A stretch of DNA of 64,000 nucleotides from NCBI GenBank assembly GCA_963556495.2, contig OY747705.1, forward strand, positions 39,313,298-39,377,297. Reading direction: 5' to 3'. The position numbers and the translations under genes were made by a program. This document shows positions 23,095 through 34,774 of this stretch, piece by piece. Numbering within the stretch: the first letter of the stretch is position 1; every line of letters begins with the position of its first letter. The DNA is from Valencia hispanica (Eukaryota > Chordata > Actinopteri > Cyprinodontiformes > Valenciidae). Under the pieces are notes generated by a model. It was given only the letters and a program-made list of their open reading frames with translations, searched no databases and was not told where the DNA came from.

Positions 23095-23730
23095 AATTCA
23101 ATTCAATTCAGTTTCTTTATATAGCGCCAATTCACAACAGATGTCATCTCAAGGCACTTAACAAGAAGTCCTTTCAATACATTTATACAAACATTCCAAT
23201 CAGTTAAAAAGTTTCCTATTTAAGGAATCCCAGCAGATTGCGTCAATAATTTGCGTGAGGTTGGGCCCCGTTGATGCAGACTTTCCAACCACAGCAATCC
23301 TTCAGCAATCCCTCATACTGAGCAAGCATGCAGCGACGGTGGAGAGGAAAAACTCCCCTTTAACAGGAAGAAACCTCCAACAGAACCAGGCTCAGTAGGA
23401 GCGGCCATCTGCCACGACCGTCTGGGTGCTTGAGAAGACAGAGCAGAGATACAGAAGGAACAGAAGATCTGATATAAGAGTACTTTCTATGTTACAGAAA
23501 GTAAAAAGTTGATAACAGGACACAGTGGATGTTCAGCCACTGGGAGCACCATCCCAGTCGATTTATGGATAAATATAGTTGTGTATCATCGGCATAACTG
23601 TGGAAATGTATCCCATGCTGTCTAATGATTCTACCAATTGGAAGCATATATATGGTGAAAAGAATTGGTCCAAGCACAGTACCCTGTGGAACTCCACAAG
23701 TAACCCTTGAGAGTGAGAGTTAAACCAGCC
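23095..23730 (-). mobile_element. L2-like LINE fragment, minus strand
   Basis: The left end ATTCAATTCAATTCAATTCAG with TATATAGCGCCAATTCACAA is a common fish LINE tail read backwards, and GAGGTTTCTTCCTGTT (minus strand) belongs to the same 3' region. On the right an RT fragment is legible: LGPILFTIYMLPIGRIIRQ, HFHSYADDTQLYLSI, with the YADD catalytic block. RT and 3' tail are joined directly, so the sequence between them has been lost. Confidence 0.6.
23492..23730 (-). pseudogene. LINE reverse-transcriptase fragment (YADD block)
   Basis: About 60 codons covering RT blocks 4-5: MLGPILFTIYMLPIGRIIRQ and HFHSYADDTQLYLS. YADDTQLY is typical of L2-clade RTs. The frame runs into unrelated 3' sequence after LSINRLG. 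Confidence 0.65.
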
Positions 23731-23870
23731 TAGTGCTGTTCCTTTTAAGATATCAACACTGACCTTAGAGAAACAAAAGCTGTGGTCTATTAATCTGGGA
23801 AGGGTTAAAAACCATTACCTACACTGAGTGAGATTGAGATTAATTAGAAGTAGAAGTAAGTAGAAAACAT

Positions 23871-24408
23871 TTAAAGCTACATTGTGTAAGAACTTCTCCC
23901 ATCTAGCAGCGAAACAACCAACTGAATATAACATTCTAGCCCCACCGACCACCCCCCCACTCCGAGCGCGTTTTAACTCCTACGGTTGCCGTTTCATGCC
24001 AAGGTTAACATGGTTTCCAGTACTACGACTTCGTCCAGTGTTCCTTCCAGTGATGAGGTTACTTTAGAAAACTACATTGCACTTAGTTATATAGTCAGAC
24101 GGCTGCCGCATTGCGAGTAGACAATCTCCCTCTGGCATTCATCACGGTGCAACTGAGTGTAGCCAAAGCGCCAAAGGCAGAGCTAGAATTTCCAGGAATG
24201 TCCCTCGTTGGCGAATGTATTTCAAAGATGGAGGCTCAACATGGATTCAGCCACTCGCGCGTATGTATTCTGAATAGCAGATTCTACACTTACCAGAATA
24301 CTTTCATTAGTAGGTGGAAGTAATTACACATTAATGAGCACATATTTTTGAAAGAACAAAAGGGGTTTTTGCTAAGAATTAACCAAAAAAAACACAATGT
24401 AGCTTTAA
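23871..24408. mobile_element. TTAA-ended non-autonomous DNA element (538 bp)
   Basis: Perfect 17-bp inverted ends: TTAAAGCTACATTGTGT at 23871-23887 and its reverse complement at 24392-24408. TTAA at each outer end would fit a piggyBac-type target site, but the superfamily is not certain. Open frames inside are short and unrecognised. Confidence 0.7.
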
Positions 24409-25195
24409 GAAAGGTGCCAGTCTTTCCAAGATTAAAGGTTAAAGCAACTTTGCTCCAAAGTCAGACCACGCAATGCTTTGAGAAACTCTAACCCAAAAGC
24501 TTTAGAAATATCAGTTAGAAAGTTAAATTTCAAAGTTAACTAAGTGATCAGAATCACCCCCAAGTTCAAATAACTTGTTCCTGGTCCAAGGGCAGGGCAT
24601 TTCCTGAAAATGTCAACAGTCAGTCAATAACTTTGAGTTATGTGGCTAACTTCCAGACAAACAAACAAACAGACAAACACTGGTGAAAACATAACCTCCT
24701 TAGCGGAATATTATTAGTATTAAAAATAGTATTAATAAAAAGATTAATTAGAAGAAGGCAGAAAAAACAGCTTGTTTGGAAGGGTTGAAGGGAAACACAT
24801 CTACAACAATGTCCTTTGGAAAGAGTCCATTGTATTGATGGTTGGCCGTGCTGTACAGCAGCATTTCTGGAGAAAACCGAACACCAGCATGTCATCAGCA
24901 ATTGCTGATGATTTTGGCTTGTTTTGCAGTCTTTGAGACATCTATGAAGTCCTTTGGAAAGCAAAGTATTCCAAAGTCAAACGTGAGGCCACCTGGAAGA
25001 CAGCTGAGGCTTGGTCCAAACTGGAGAGGTGGGTGGAATTACACCACAATGATGTGGGAAAGTGATGAAAGTCTTACAGGAAATTACTATTGACAGCTAT
25101 TGGTGCTGAAGGTGATTCCACAAGCAGTTTGATGTACTTTGTTGTTCATACACACATCTTTTCCATTTCGGCTTTATAATAAATGACTAACAAAC

Positions 25196-26171
25196 AACAA
25201 TGTGGAATCTATCGAGTGCTTTTCTACACTTCATTTCAAATCATTTAAGAATTTGGCAAACATCAGATAATTTTTATAATATCATAAAATATAAAACCCT
25301 AGAATTGAAAGAGGGTATAGGTTCTATCAAGCATGAGTTTAAGTCCATTTGGGCCACAGGTCAGATTAGTACATACATGGTGTAATGCTTCCTGCAACCC
25401 TTCAGACTGCACACTTCCCATTGGGGCAGTGGGCACACAGTAGCCACGCTCAGTCTGAACGTGAGAATGACTCTGCATTGTTCCCATTGGTCATATTGGG
25501 TTCGTTATCAGCTCTATCAGTCCTAATACTCTGGCTTGCATTGTGTTGGGCTGCTCCGTTTATTTAGATTCAGCCACTAACAATGAAAACATTGCCTCTC
25601 CTCCAACCGGAGCACAAACATTCGGAAAGCAATAATAATAAAGATGGAGGCAGAAAAGTGTACATATAAATAGTAAGGGGAAGTAACTGAGTGGCTGTGG
25701 CGGGAGCAGAGCGTAAACAGACAAAAGCATGAATGATGAAGTGAACAATTGATTCGAGGTACCTGGCAGAGCGACAGCGGTCTGACTCTGCCACCTTGAA
25801 ATCTTTTTGGCATCTGAAGGTCAGCGAGTGTGAATTTGTGCGTGCCTTTCTAACCGCTTCTCAGAGTCGAGTGAGGCTGTATGTGACAGGTGAGAGCTGA
25901 TCTCATTTTGATGGAGGTGATTTAACCATGTTGTGGTTGGCTGCTGTAACTGTAGGACAGAGAAGAAGGGGTTTTCACACACCGTCCAAATGAGCCTCTT
26001 TAATCAACCGCCGCTAAACCACATGTGGTGGTGGTTGGAGGGGGGGGGGGGGGGGGGTTTAAAATGGCCCAAACTTATACATTTCACCCAAAATTAGGAC
26101 CTTATTTCTGAGCCCAGACATGAAGTGAGGGAGTAAAGGTTTGTGCACGTTAGGGATAACTTCTTTGTTAC
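25196..26171. other. Intron 6 (3' part)
   Basis: Holds an 18-bp poly-G tract at 26040-26057. No coding or repeat family recognised. Confidence 0.55.
26040..26057. repeat. Poly-G tract
   Basis: Eighteen consecutive G, about 110 bp before the exon 6 donor on the host gene's downstream side. Confidence 0.97.
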
Positions 26172-26296
26172 CTGCCAGAGCATCCTGAGCCTCAAAGAAT
26201 GTGCTGAGGCCTCCCTTCACGTAGGCCAGGCTTCCCTCGTTTTTCTTAGTTGCTTGCTTCTTCAGATTATTGGCTGCAACCTTCAGCTGCTCAAAG
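26172..26296 (-). CDS. exoc2: exoc2 exon 6
   Basis: Encodes residues 178-220: [41 protein letters not shown]. The acidic/aromatic stretch [13 protein letters not shown] is nearly invariant in vertebrate Sec5. Acceptor TTCCTGCAG|CTTTGA, donor GGCAG|GTAACA; 125 bp, phase 2 in and 1 out. Confidence 0.96.
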
Positions 26297-28194
26297 CTGC
26301 AGGAAAATACACAAAAATATGTTGATTCAACTAATAATGATCAATTCCTTGCTAATTCTAAACAGAAAAGCTGCATATTTGAAAACAAACACATACTTGA
26401 ACTTGATTCTGACTCATGCATGTTTGCATTTCTTATACACTATTTCTGGACGCACAGTTTGAGCGACGGTGAGTACGTGTGTCTGTGTGTCAGTGTCCTG
26501 AGTGAGGTTTCCTCTGCAGGAAGAAACAGTCACCCAGTGAGGTCCAAACAGAGGCTCCTGGTCATGCTGGATCCTCGGGGTCTGGGTTACTGGAAGGCTA
26601 AGCAGGGGGGAGAGGAAGCCAGGAGTGTCCAAAATAACTCTCCGCTGCCCCGACAGTCTTAAGGGTCAACAGGCTACCTTGTCTACACACCGCTCTGATC
26701 TCTAAAGAACCAGCTGACAATGTGGGGATAAACTCAAAGGGAATTAGTAAAAAACAATGTAACTATGTTTTTGTTTTTTTCAGCTGGAATTCCTTACATA
26801 TTTCTTCTACCATTCATGAAGTGTGTATGTAGAAATCCTTGCCAACAGTATATTGCATTGTTTCTTCACTTTGAAATTCAATTAAAAAGTACTTTGTTGC
26901 TCCCAAAGGAAAATTAAGGAAATATATTATCAAAATATAAATAAACAATCCTTTAGGAGTTTTTTTAACTGAAAAATGTTGGATATGTGTATATAAAAAA
27001 GGGAATTGTACATCATAGCAAAAAAAACAACTATAGAATAGAGACATTCAATAAAATTTTATTCCATGTAGTAAATGAATAACATAAAAGAAGCGCATAA
27101 TTTATGCTTTTCTGTCTCCCTCTCTTATAGGCTCTGGGTCAGTTTACACTGTGGCCATTTCATACACCCATTTCACACCCATCTGTTGATGTCTCATCAC
27201 TTCCAACTTAAATTTTGTTTTCATAAACAAACCATTTAGTAACCAAGCACTAAATCCTATCATACCAATTCGGTTGGAGGTGAACCTTTCTAATGAATTA
27301 TCAAAATAAGCAAATATAAAAATGCTTCATTCACATGGACGATCTCATTCAGCTGTAGATCATTCTCCAAAGATTTTATATCACATCCAATTTCCATAAA
27401 TTGTGGTTCTGATTCCCATTTGGACCAGTTGACCTTTATGAAATATAACAGATTAGGATCCCTAAAAAAAGCAAAATAACTTTGAGTGACATCTGATTGA
27501 TAAAAGTAGTAACTGGAATGACACAACTGCATTTCCTTACAGAAAACTACGAGTAGATTATGAAATATTATTATAAGTTAGCTGGACAGTCTGCACAAAA
27601 TGTCTCATTACAAATGGCTCCTATTGGAAGCTCAAAAAGTCAACCATAGAACAGCTATGACTGCAAATACATGAAATGAGGAAGGACGGCGTCAGGGGCA
27701 TCTTGCGGCCCTCTTTTTATTCTTAATTCCTACAATAGCTCCAAAATTATCCTAATTTAAAAACTGTGGAATCACCAGTTTGGTCAGTTCTTAGTAAAAT
27801 TATCTGAAAAATAACACAGATGCACAGTGCAGTAATTGTAAATGTCATACATTTTTTTGCTGCAGTTATATCCCGAGCTGTGTATATTAAAAAAAAAATA
27901 TGTTAGCGATTTTCCTCCTCCAACTACTCTGTGTATTTTTGTTACTCATGGTAATTTTTACTTAAATCTAACAAAAGATATGGGGAAATTTATTTTTTGA
28001 CTACTACACGGACTGTGTGGTGAAAAATATAAAACAAGGCCACAGTTGTAACCGCTGGATGCAAAAAATTCAGATTTTACTTCTAAGTGGAAACCACACC
28101 AAGTACAATGTATACTTCAAGTTGATGACCACTATAAGGAGATTGTCTTTCTGCTATTTGAGATGGTTGCTTAAACAGACAATGATGGGCCTAC
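26297..28194. other. Intron 5, no recognisable feature
   Basis: AT-rich; minus-strand short open frames around 26814-27532 show no motifs. Confidence 0.6.
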
Positions 28195-28308
28195 CCAGAG
28201 CCTGCGTGGTTCTCTATTAGATACCAGGAGGCAGAGAAGTTCTCACTGGTGAAGTCTCCACTCATTCCAGGAAATGTCTGCTCCAGATCTTTCTGTGGGA
28301 CTTTTCCC
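28195..28308 (-). CDS. exoc2: exoc2 exon 5
   Basis: Encodes residues 140-178, with [17 protein letters not shown] and [19 protein letters not shown] visible. This is the start of the conserved Sec5 helical region (SENFSxxWYLIENH is a family hallmark). Acceptor CTTGCAG|GGGAAA, donor TCTGG|GTAGGC; 114 bp, phase 2 in and 2 out. The donor was chosen over a nearby GC site because it keeps frame and length relative to the family at the join with exon 6 (GSG then FEQLK). Confidence 0.93.
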
Positions 28309-31055
28309 CTGCAAGAAAGCACATTAAGCCACATGAATGCAACATAAAACAGTACGAAAAGCAGAGTATTGAAGAGAACTGAATTGCAATTATGTTTGTT
28401 GGAAAGCTGTAAGATCGTCTTTTTAATGTGATTTTATTTTCCAGCAGGGGGCAGCGTGTAGCCAGGAAGCACCAACGCTGGGAGAGCCGGGCGTGGGAAG
28501 TGCAGTGTGTGACGCCTGGACGCCCCTGGAGGACCCAGTACTCATTAGGGAAGCTTGATCTCTACTAATGACCTGTGGGCTACACAAACCAACATCACCA
28601 CCCACCCTGCAGTTACACACACATATATAAAGAAGGAAACGTCCCACATTAGGGTTCAGTGTTTAATTATGTTAAGAAGAAAACCATCTAGGATCACGGT
28701 GATGTTTGCGCACAAATGAATACAAAACCAGAGGTCTCCTCCTGTAGATGGGAGTGCCGGGGTTCCTGCTCATCTCCCACTTCAAAATATGCTTTTATTT
28801 TTCTCCAGTTTATTTTTAGGTAATTTAGACTTAGTTAAAACATTTACTCTGAATTAGATTCTATTTTTATTAGGTTGTCAGACTCCTTACAAACAAGCAC
28901 AAAATGAATAAAAAATTAAAGAAGACATCAAAATAAATAAATAAAATTAACATATCTGCAAAATTTTAAATGACCAGAAATGTTGTTGTACTTATTTTAA
29001 TGTTTTTCCAGAATGGTGGAACTGATACCAGGAATGCATTTGTTTAATTATAAATGTTAACGACAAAAATCTCACATCAAGCAGAACTCCAAATAAGAAG
29101 GTACTTTGAGGAATAAAAGCAAAACAGAAAAGATCAGTTTGCTTTTTCTCCTATTATGTTCCTGATCAGTCAACTGTTTGTAGATCACATGGCTGGACTT
29201 GATACACATCCATTCAGACAAACAGCTTCAAGAACATTTTTCATTTGGACATCTGCAGTGGTGCTTCTATCTTTAAACTCCCGATGTAACAAGAAGATTT
29301 TACATATCTGAAGTGGGACTAGTTTTCCGGAAAGTTTGGTTTGACATAATGAAAATTTTAGCGTTGCACTTTTTAGATTTCTGATTTTCTCTGAAGTCTG
29401 ACCTGATGATTTTCATTCCTTCTCAAGGAAACAATACCACACTGAAACATATTTGTGTAAACTGTTTTGACTCAACAGTTAAAATATAACAAACACTGAC
29501 CATAAAAGTAAACCTCGGTGCAGATTTTTTTTTTTTTTATACTGAGGTTCGGAATCCGACAGAAAGGCCACAGATTACAGGAATATTCTCTTTTATGCAT
29601 CAAAGCATGTGTCCCTAACCTAAATCATAAACTTACAGAACTGAAGAAGCACATAGAAGAACATGTTAGTTGATGCACCTTTACAAAATAAAAAAACAAC
29701 AATTTTTTGTTCTGGTGCATGTTCTGGTGCATTTACAAGAAATATGATTAAGGAAAAATTGACCAATTTTATTATTACAGCCCTCGCCTGTAAAACAGCA
29801 CTTTTGAACACCTGAGAGAATTAGAGAACACTGACATTTATAAAAGCCAGCTTAAAACTTGTGTTTTTGCTTTAGCATTTGTTTTTTGTTTTTTTTAAGT
29901 GATTAAGATGCATTCAAGTGCATTCCTAATCTTACCTTACATTAAATATCTATGTAGCCTCTAATTCCATGTTTGGTTTGGCTTTATATAAATTTTAAAT
30001 GATTGTATTTATTAAACGGGTTCATACAGTTTTATTTCTCTGATGAATAAAACATTTTAGACCAGTTTTAAAGTAGATCAAAGTAGATTTTATATTATTT
30101 CTGCTTTATTTATTTATATTTGTGATAGTTCTTTTGCCACTCTTATCTGGAGTATACATGTAAAAAAGTGATGTTCTTTAATTACACTTCTGATTCAAAT
30201 AATCGATAAAAAGAAATACAGTTATAAGTATTTAAGATATAATTTTGTACTATTATTTAAAATGTTTAAAATATTTAATGCTTCAACACTAAATACGCTA
30301 AATACGCATGCAGGTTTGGATTTTGTTCTTTAAGTATTTCTGTCAGAGATTGCAGTATTTGTAAGCAACACCTCACAAGCGGAACTTATAACTAACCTTT
30401 CTTTTTTTAATCTTTTAAATACTTACAGCTGCAAACCCTATAAGTGAGATCACTTCAGAAAAACATACACAACCTTACAGACTCTTTCCAAATACCTTCA
30501 TGTTACATATCAACTCCTACAGAGAGGTTTTTAATCTGACTCCGAAAGAGAAACATGGAGACACGCTGCGGTGAATGTTTAATGCATCTCTGGAAACCAG
30601 TCAATGGAGCAGCCTGTTAATGGGGGTCCTGTCTCTGGCCACGAGCGGTCACTTGCCCCCAGCCCCTCTAAGCCAAACAAATACTGAGCCAGAAATGTCA
30701 GAACTTGACAAGACAAACTATACGTTACAAGCTCTGCCCTCCCTGCCCGAAGCGTGGGAGCCATCAGTGCACTGCCGGCTCTGCAAGGCGGTGTATGTGT
30801 GAGGTTCGCTTCCAGAGTCCTTTCCAAATGTCTCTTTATCGTCCTTCTCTCTACTTTATACACAATTATGTTGTTTCCACTCCCCGTGCGGAGCAGTTTA
30901 GCCATTTCCATGCTGGCATAATATTTCAAATGCAAGCATATGGGGAGGGTTTGGGTCTGTTTAGAGACGTAAACTATGACTCAGTGGCTTGAGAGCACTC
31001 GTATTTATGGCGGTGGGATTGCATGTGTGTGTATTTGTATGTTTTCGATCCGTAC
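28309..31055. other. Intron 4, no recognisable feature
   Basis: AT-rich with T runs (for example 29526-29540). 30560-31000 is more GC-balanced but has no supported ORF or repeat. Confidence 0.55.
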
Positions 31056-31179
31056 TTGTCCATCTCGATGCCCAATGGATTGCTTGGACGCAGAGAGAAG
31101 GGGGAGATTCCTTTGTTGCGGTTTGTCCTCATGTCGTAGTTCACCTCATCCACCCACACGGCAGACTGTTCCAGGATAC
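31056..31179 (-). CDS. exoc2: exoc2 exon 4
   Basis: Encodes residues 99-140, the linker after the TIG domain: [19 protein letters not shown], then [20 protein letters not shown]. Acceptor TGCTGCAG|GTATCC, donor GACAA|GTACGG; the exon is 124 bp, phase 1 in and 2 out. The donor departs from the usual GTRAGT at position +4 but keeps GT. Strong match to vertebrate Sec5 in sequence and exon order. Confidence 0.95.
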
Positions 31180-31734
31180 CTGCAGCACAGGCGGGACGCA
31201 GTCAAAACGCATCCCAGATGTGCTCGAACATAAACAGACTTTCATTTGTTTTACATGCATGCAAACAGTAAATAAGTCCACTTTTAGTTAATATTTTCAT
31301 TATGTTTTCAATATTTTTATATTTAAAAAGGAGCATTTTCATTCAGTTTGTGCAACAGAAACTGCATGAGGTGTAAGTTAATAATTTTATCTTCATAAAA
31401 GACCAAATGAGACAAAATGCTTTATATTAACATAATCATTGTTTAAAAAAATGCATAAATTAAAGAAAGACTTAGGAACAATAATATGAAGCAAAAAGTT
31501 GCAAAACAAGAAAAGGCCTGAAATCTTAAGGAAACACTAATTTATTGAAGTTGTTCAAATCTGATCAACTTTGGTGCAGTTTGTCATTCAACAGAAATAC
31601 TATAATTGGGTAGCACGATATATAAGATAATAGAAATACTGGTATGTGCCATAAAATTAAGTGTGGCCTTGAGTTTTTATTAGATTTTGGTTGGAATAAA
31701 AGTAAACGGTTATTAAAAAAAAGTCACCAGTATA

Positions 31735-32254
31735 CACTTCCTTACAAAAGTTTTAAATCCCCTTAAATAATTTCAAATTTTTTTACTTCAGTGTATTTTC
31801 CTGGGATTTTATGGGATTGACCAACACGAAGCAGAGCACCATTTTGAACTGGAGAAAATAAATGTTAAACAGGCTTCAATTTACTTATTTATTTTTTTAA
31901 TAAAAATCTAAAAATGTTGCATGGATTTGTGTTCAGCCCCCTTTACTCCCACACCCTTAAATTAAACTCAAACCAGCCAATTGCCATTAAAAGTAAAATC
32001 CTCAGGTAAATAAGTTTATCTGTGTGTCTTTAATTTATGCATAAATACACAAATACTGTGAAGGTCTCAGACGTTTTTAAGAGAGGAGGAGCTGTAGATA
32101 TCAGCAGCTCAGGTGGGAGAATCTGTCATGTATTAGTCATGGACTCTACCAATCTGGTCTCAAACCTTTGTTGAAAGAAAGTCATAAGAAACGACATATA
32201 AAGTTTGCTACAAGTCATGTAAAGGGAAGAAGGTGCTCTGGTCAGATGAGATTC
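31735..32254 (+). mobile_element. Tc1-like transposon relic, left part
   Basis: Nucleotide resemblance to fish Tc1 elements: TTTTATGGGATTGACCAACA, GTTCAGCCCCCTTTACTCC, CAACCAATTGCC-like decay, CTGTGAAGGTCTCAGA, GTTGAAAGAAAGTCATAAGA, GGTGCTCTGGTCAGATGAGA. The same element is seen at 56190-57380. The sequence stops matching at about 32254 and resumes at 32640. Confidence 0.65.
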
Positions 32255-32616
32255 AAGTTTCAAGAACCGATTTGATTCCGTTTCACAAGAGTTAGAATCG
32301 ATTATCACGATCTGATCCAACCTGGTCCAATTCGATATTGATATGGGTCAGCGCTATTAAAAACTGCGAGTTTTTTTAGCTGTTACCTTATTTACATGAC
32401 TGTAATTCTATAACGCAACACTGGGTGGGGTTACAGTTCACCGGGGGAAACAGTATTAACCCTTTCAGACCTAAGCCTTAAAATGGCCCTCTGGACTTAT
32501 ACCTCCTATTTTAGCTGAAAAAAGAATGTTAACAATGTTATATGATTAAATCGATTTTTAGGAATCGTTATAAGAATCGATTGAGAATCAAAGAATTGTT
32601 TCAACACAGCACTAGT
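32255..32616. mobile_element. Probable hAT-type fragment inserted in the Tc1 relic
   Basis: Rich in GATTCC/AATCGATT motifs; the right end TTGAAACAATTC-like complement leads to CAGCACTAG near 32616. Left end and target duplication are not resolved. Tc1 sequence flanks both sides. Confidence 0.35.
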
Positions 32617-32639
32617 GTGGATGATGATTAAAGAATATT

Positions 32640-32705
32640 CATGTCTTAGGATGACCAGGCAAAGTCCAGTAAATCAAAAATCTGTGGCATACAGATTTTA
32701 AATAT
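32640..32705 (+). mobile_element. Tc1-like transposon relic, right part
   Basis: TTAGGATGACCAGGCAAAGT, CCAGTAAATC and AATCTGTGGCATACAG resemble the Tc1 transposase region encoding the ..WPSQSP..NLW block. Compare 57160-57215, where the same region is better kept. Confidence 0.5.
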
Positions 32706-32871
32706 ATTTATCATCTATATTAGAAAACTTCCAAAATCTTGTCTTGTTTTGTATTTTCTTTTCTTCCTAAATCAAAATAATTATTTCTGGGACAATGATA
32801 TAAAAAAAAATAATAAAAAAATCAATAGCTGCAGCACTCATGGCTGCTTCATTTATTCGTTTGTGTCTTAC

Positions 32872-33048
32872 CAATCCTCTCTGGCCTGAGCAGTTTGAAC
32901 GAGACCGTCGAGGTGCCGAGGCCTCCTGACTTGGTGGTGACGATGATTTCTCCCTTGTCATCTTTGGCAGGACCCACGCGGCACACTATTTTGCTGGCCG
33001 ACATCCACTCTGCTGTCAGCATGCAGTTATGGCCACAGATGGACAGAC
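32872..33048 (-). CDS. exoc2: exoc2 exon 3 (rest of TIG domain)
   Basis: Encodes residues 40-99, completing the TIG fold: [36 protein letters not shown] and [16 protein letters not shown] are visible. Ser89, the position described in mammals as a PKC site that releases Ral, is kept (in STVSF). The acceptor is ATCTCAG|GTCTG and the donor ATTG|GTAAGAC; phase is 1 in and 1 out. The exon is 177 bp. A CA microsatellite begins in the intron just upstream, at about 33085. Confidence 0.96.
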
Positions 33049-33084
33049 CTGAGATGGAGAGGGAGAGAAAAAGGTGAAATGGGT

Positions 33085-33139
33085 GAGCGATATACACACA
33101 CACACACGCACAGGGAGAACAAATAAACATTTGTGCTAC

Positions 33140-33171
<32 letters not shown>

Positions 33172-33172
33172 G
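33085..33172. repeat. (CA)n microsatellites
   Basis: Two CA tracts, about 33089-33108 and 33144-33172, in intron 2 just 5' of exon 3. Confidence 0.95.
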
Positions 33173-34766
33173 GAACACAAATATGGGGCAGCATGGAGGA
33201 GCTTGCTCAGACAGCGCTGCCGTCTATCAGCCGGTTTAGTCAAACTGTCACCAGGGGTCGAAGCTCAAGCTGGGGTCACAGCTGGCGTGGGTGGCCTTGA
33301 TCTTCCTCCATCTCACTCAACTGCCTAAACTTAATGTGAGTGACTCCTCAGTGCTAAGTGGCTCATTACTGGCACGATGTGCACTCTGCCCCTATAGCTG
33401 TCAGCCTCTTTATAAAACCTCGCAAAGCCTTCGTGAGGCAGGGATAACTTGGGCTTTTCAAGCAGGGGAGATCTGGTAGCGCTTCACGTGTGTGCCATCC
33501 TGCGAGAGGCGATCAACAAATAGCCCAAAAAACCGTAAATAATATGCTCATTAAAGCCCCATTTCCTGCCTCTGTTCTCCACAGGCCACTTTGTTTGAAT
33601 ACATAAGCACTCACACACATTTGTGCATATCTAATTGTCTTAATCAAGGCCCCGGGGACTTGGATGGTCAGGAATAGATTTGTATCGCTGGCTAGGGAGC
33701 TGCAATGGAGAGTGGTTTATGGGTCGCTCTGAACTGCCATCCGCATTTTTTACAAAAACTAGAAAATATGAAGGAAAATAGTGGCAGAGACAAGTATTTG
33801 TTTGTGACGCTCTGATACCAAAGAATATTAGGATAAACTTTGAAGTCCATATTGGCAGAATAGGAACAGACAGACAGTTTAGTGCTAAACTTCAAGTGTG
33901 AGACTGTCAGAGGTTGCTCAGTACCCCTTTACTCTGCATGATTTACTTGTTGGTTTTATGATCTTGAGTGTAATAAATTGTCATCCACATTTTCGTGTTA
34001 CAGTCGGATCACGGCTTCCCAATAGTCTTTTAATGAGTCGCTGCGAAGTTCCACAGATAGTTACTGTGCAAAGTTTTCAGCAAGGTTTTACAATCTGAAA
34101 TCTGATCAGATCCTCTCAGTCTCATAAAATTGTATCTAGAAAAATTTGTAGAATTTTGCACACTTACACTGCACTGGACACCACAACAATAGTAGATACT
34201 TGTCATAAGAGCAAGATGTTTCAAGCCGTTTTGTTTGGTTCATTTTTTTAAAGTCAAAGGACAACTCTGTTTTTCAACATTCACAAATAGAAAAAAGCCA
34301 TAAAACATGTACAACTGTGCATTCTGGTCTGGAGTGTTTGACATTCTTTTCTTTCATTTTATAAAAAAAAAAGTGTATAAATACATACAGTGCCTGTGAG
34401 CATGTGGGTCACCAGTGTTTCAACAGTTTTTCTTTTCTTTTTCCCAGCGCCAAACATATTAAATAAATAATTAAACAAATAAATGATTTTTAAACAAATT
34501 GAGTCTTGAATTTATCGTGGATTTTCTCTAATCCACACAGTGGCACAATTATGCATACAAGCACATATACATACACCCTTAATATTTGCCTAAAAGTCTC
34601 CAAGTATGGTCAACCTTGATCTATAAGTATATATAAGATTTCAATAGGCTTGAGTTCAGGGCTTTGGGAAGGCAATTCCAGTAGATGACGGGTATGTTTG
34701 GGATGAGCTGAAACACTGAGTCATAGTTTCAACATTCTAGCTGCTGATCAGAGGTGAAGTTAAAGT
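33173..34766. other. Intron 2 (3' part), no recognisable feature
   Basis: Unique-looking sequence without supported genes or repeats. Confidence 0.55.
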
Positions 34767-34774
34767 ATTAGAAG

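Larger units (their letters stand above)
22873..25195 (+). mobile_element. Tc1-like transposon relic, split by two insertions
   Basis: 24409-24640 and 24770-25080 show Tc1/mariner-like transposase DNA in plus orientation: AAGCAACTTTGCTCCAAAG, then GGAACGTC-type decay, AACAATGTCCTTTGGA, TTTCTGGAGAAAACCGAA, GATTTTGGCTTGTTTTGCAG, and a 3' tail CTTTTCCATTTCGGCTTTAT near 25165. The piece at 22873-23090 may be its 5' part. Between them sit an L2 fragment and a TTAA-ended element. Several internal deletions remove the catalytic region. Family assignment is by nucleotide resemblance, so limits are approximate. Confidence 0.5.
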
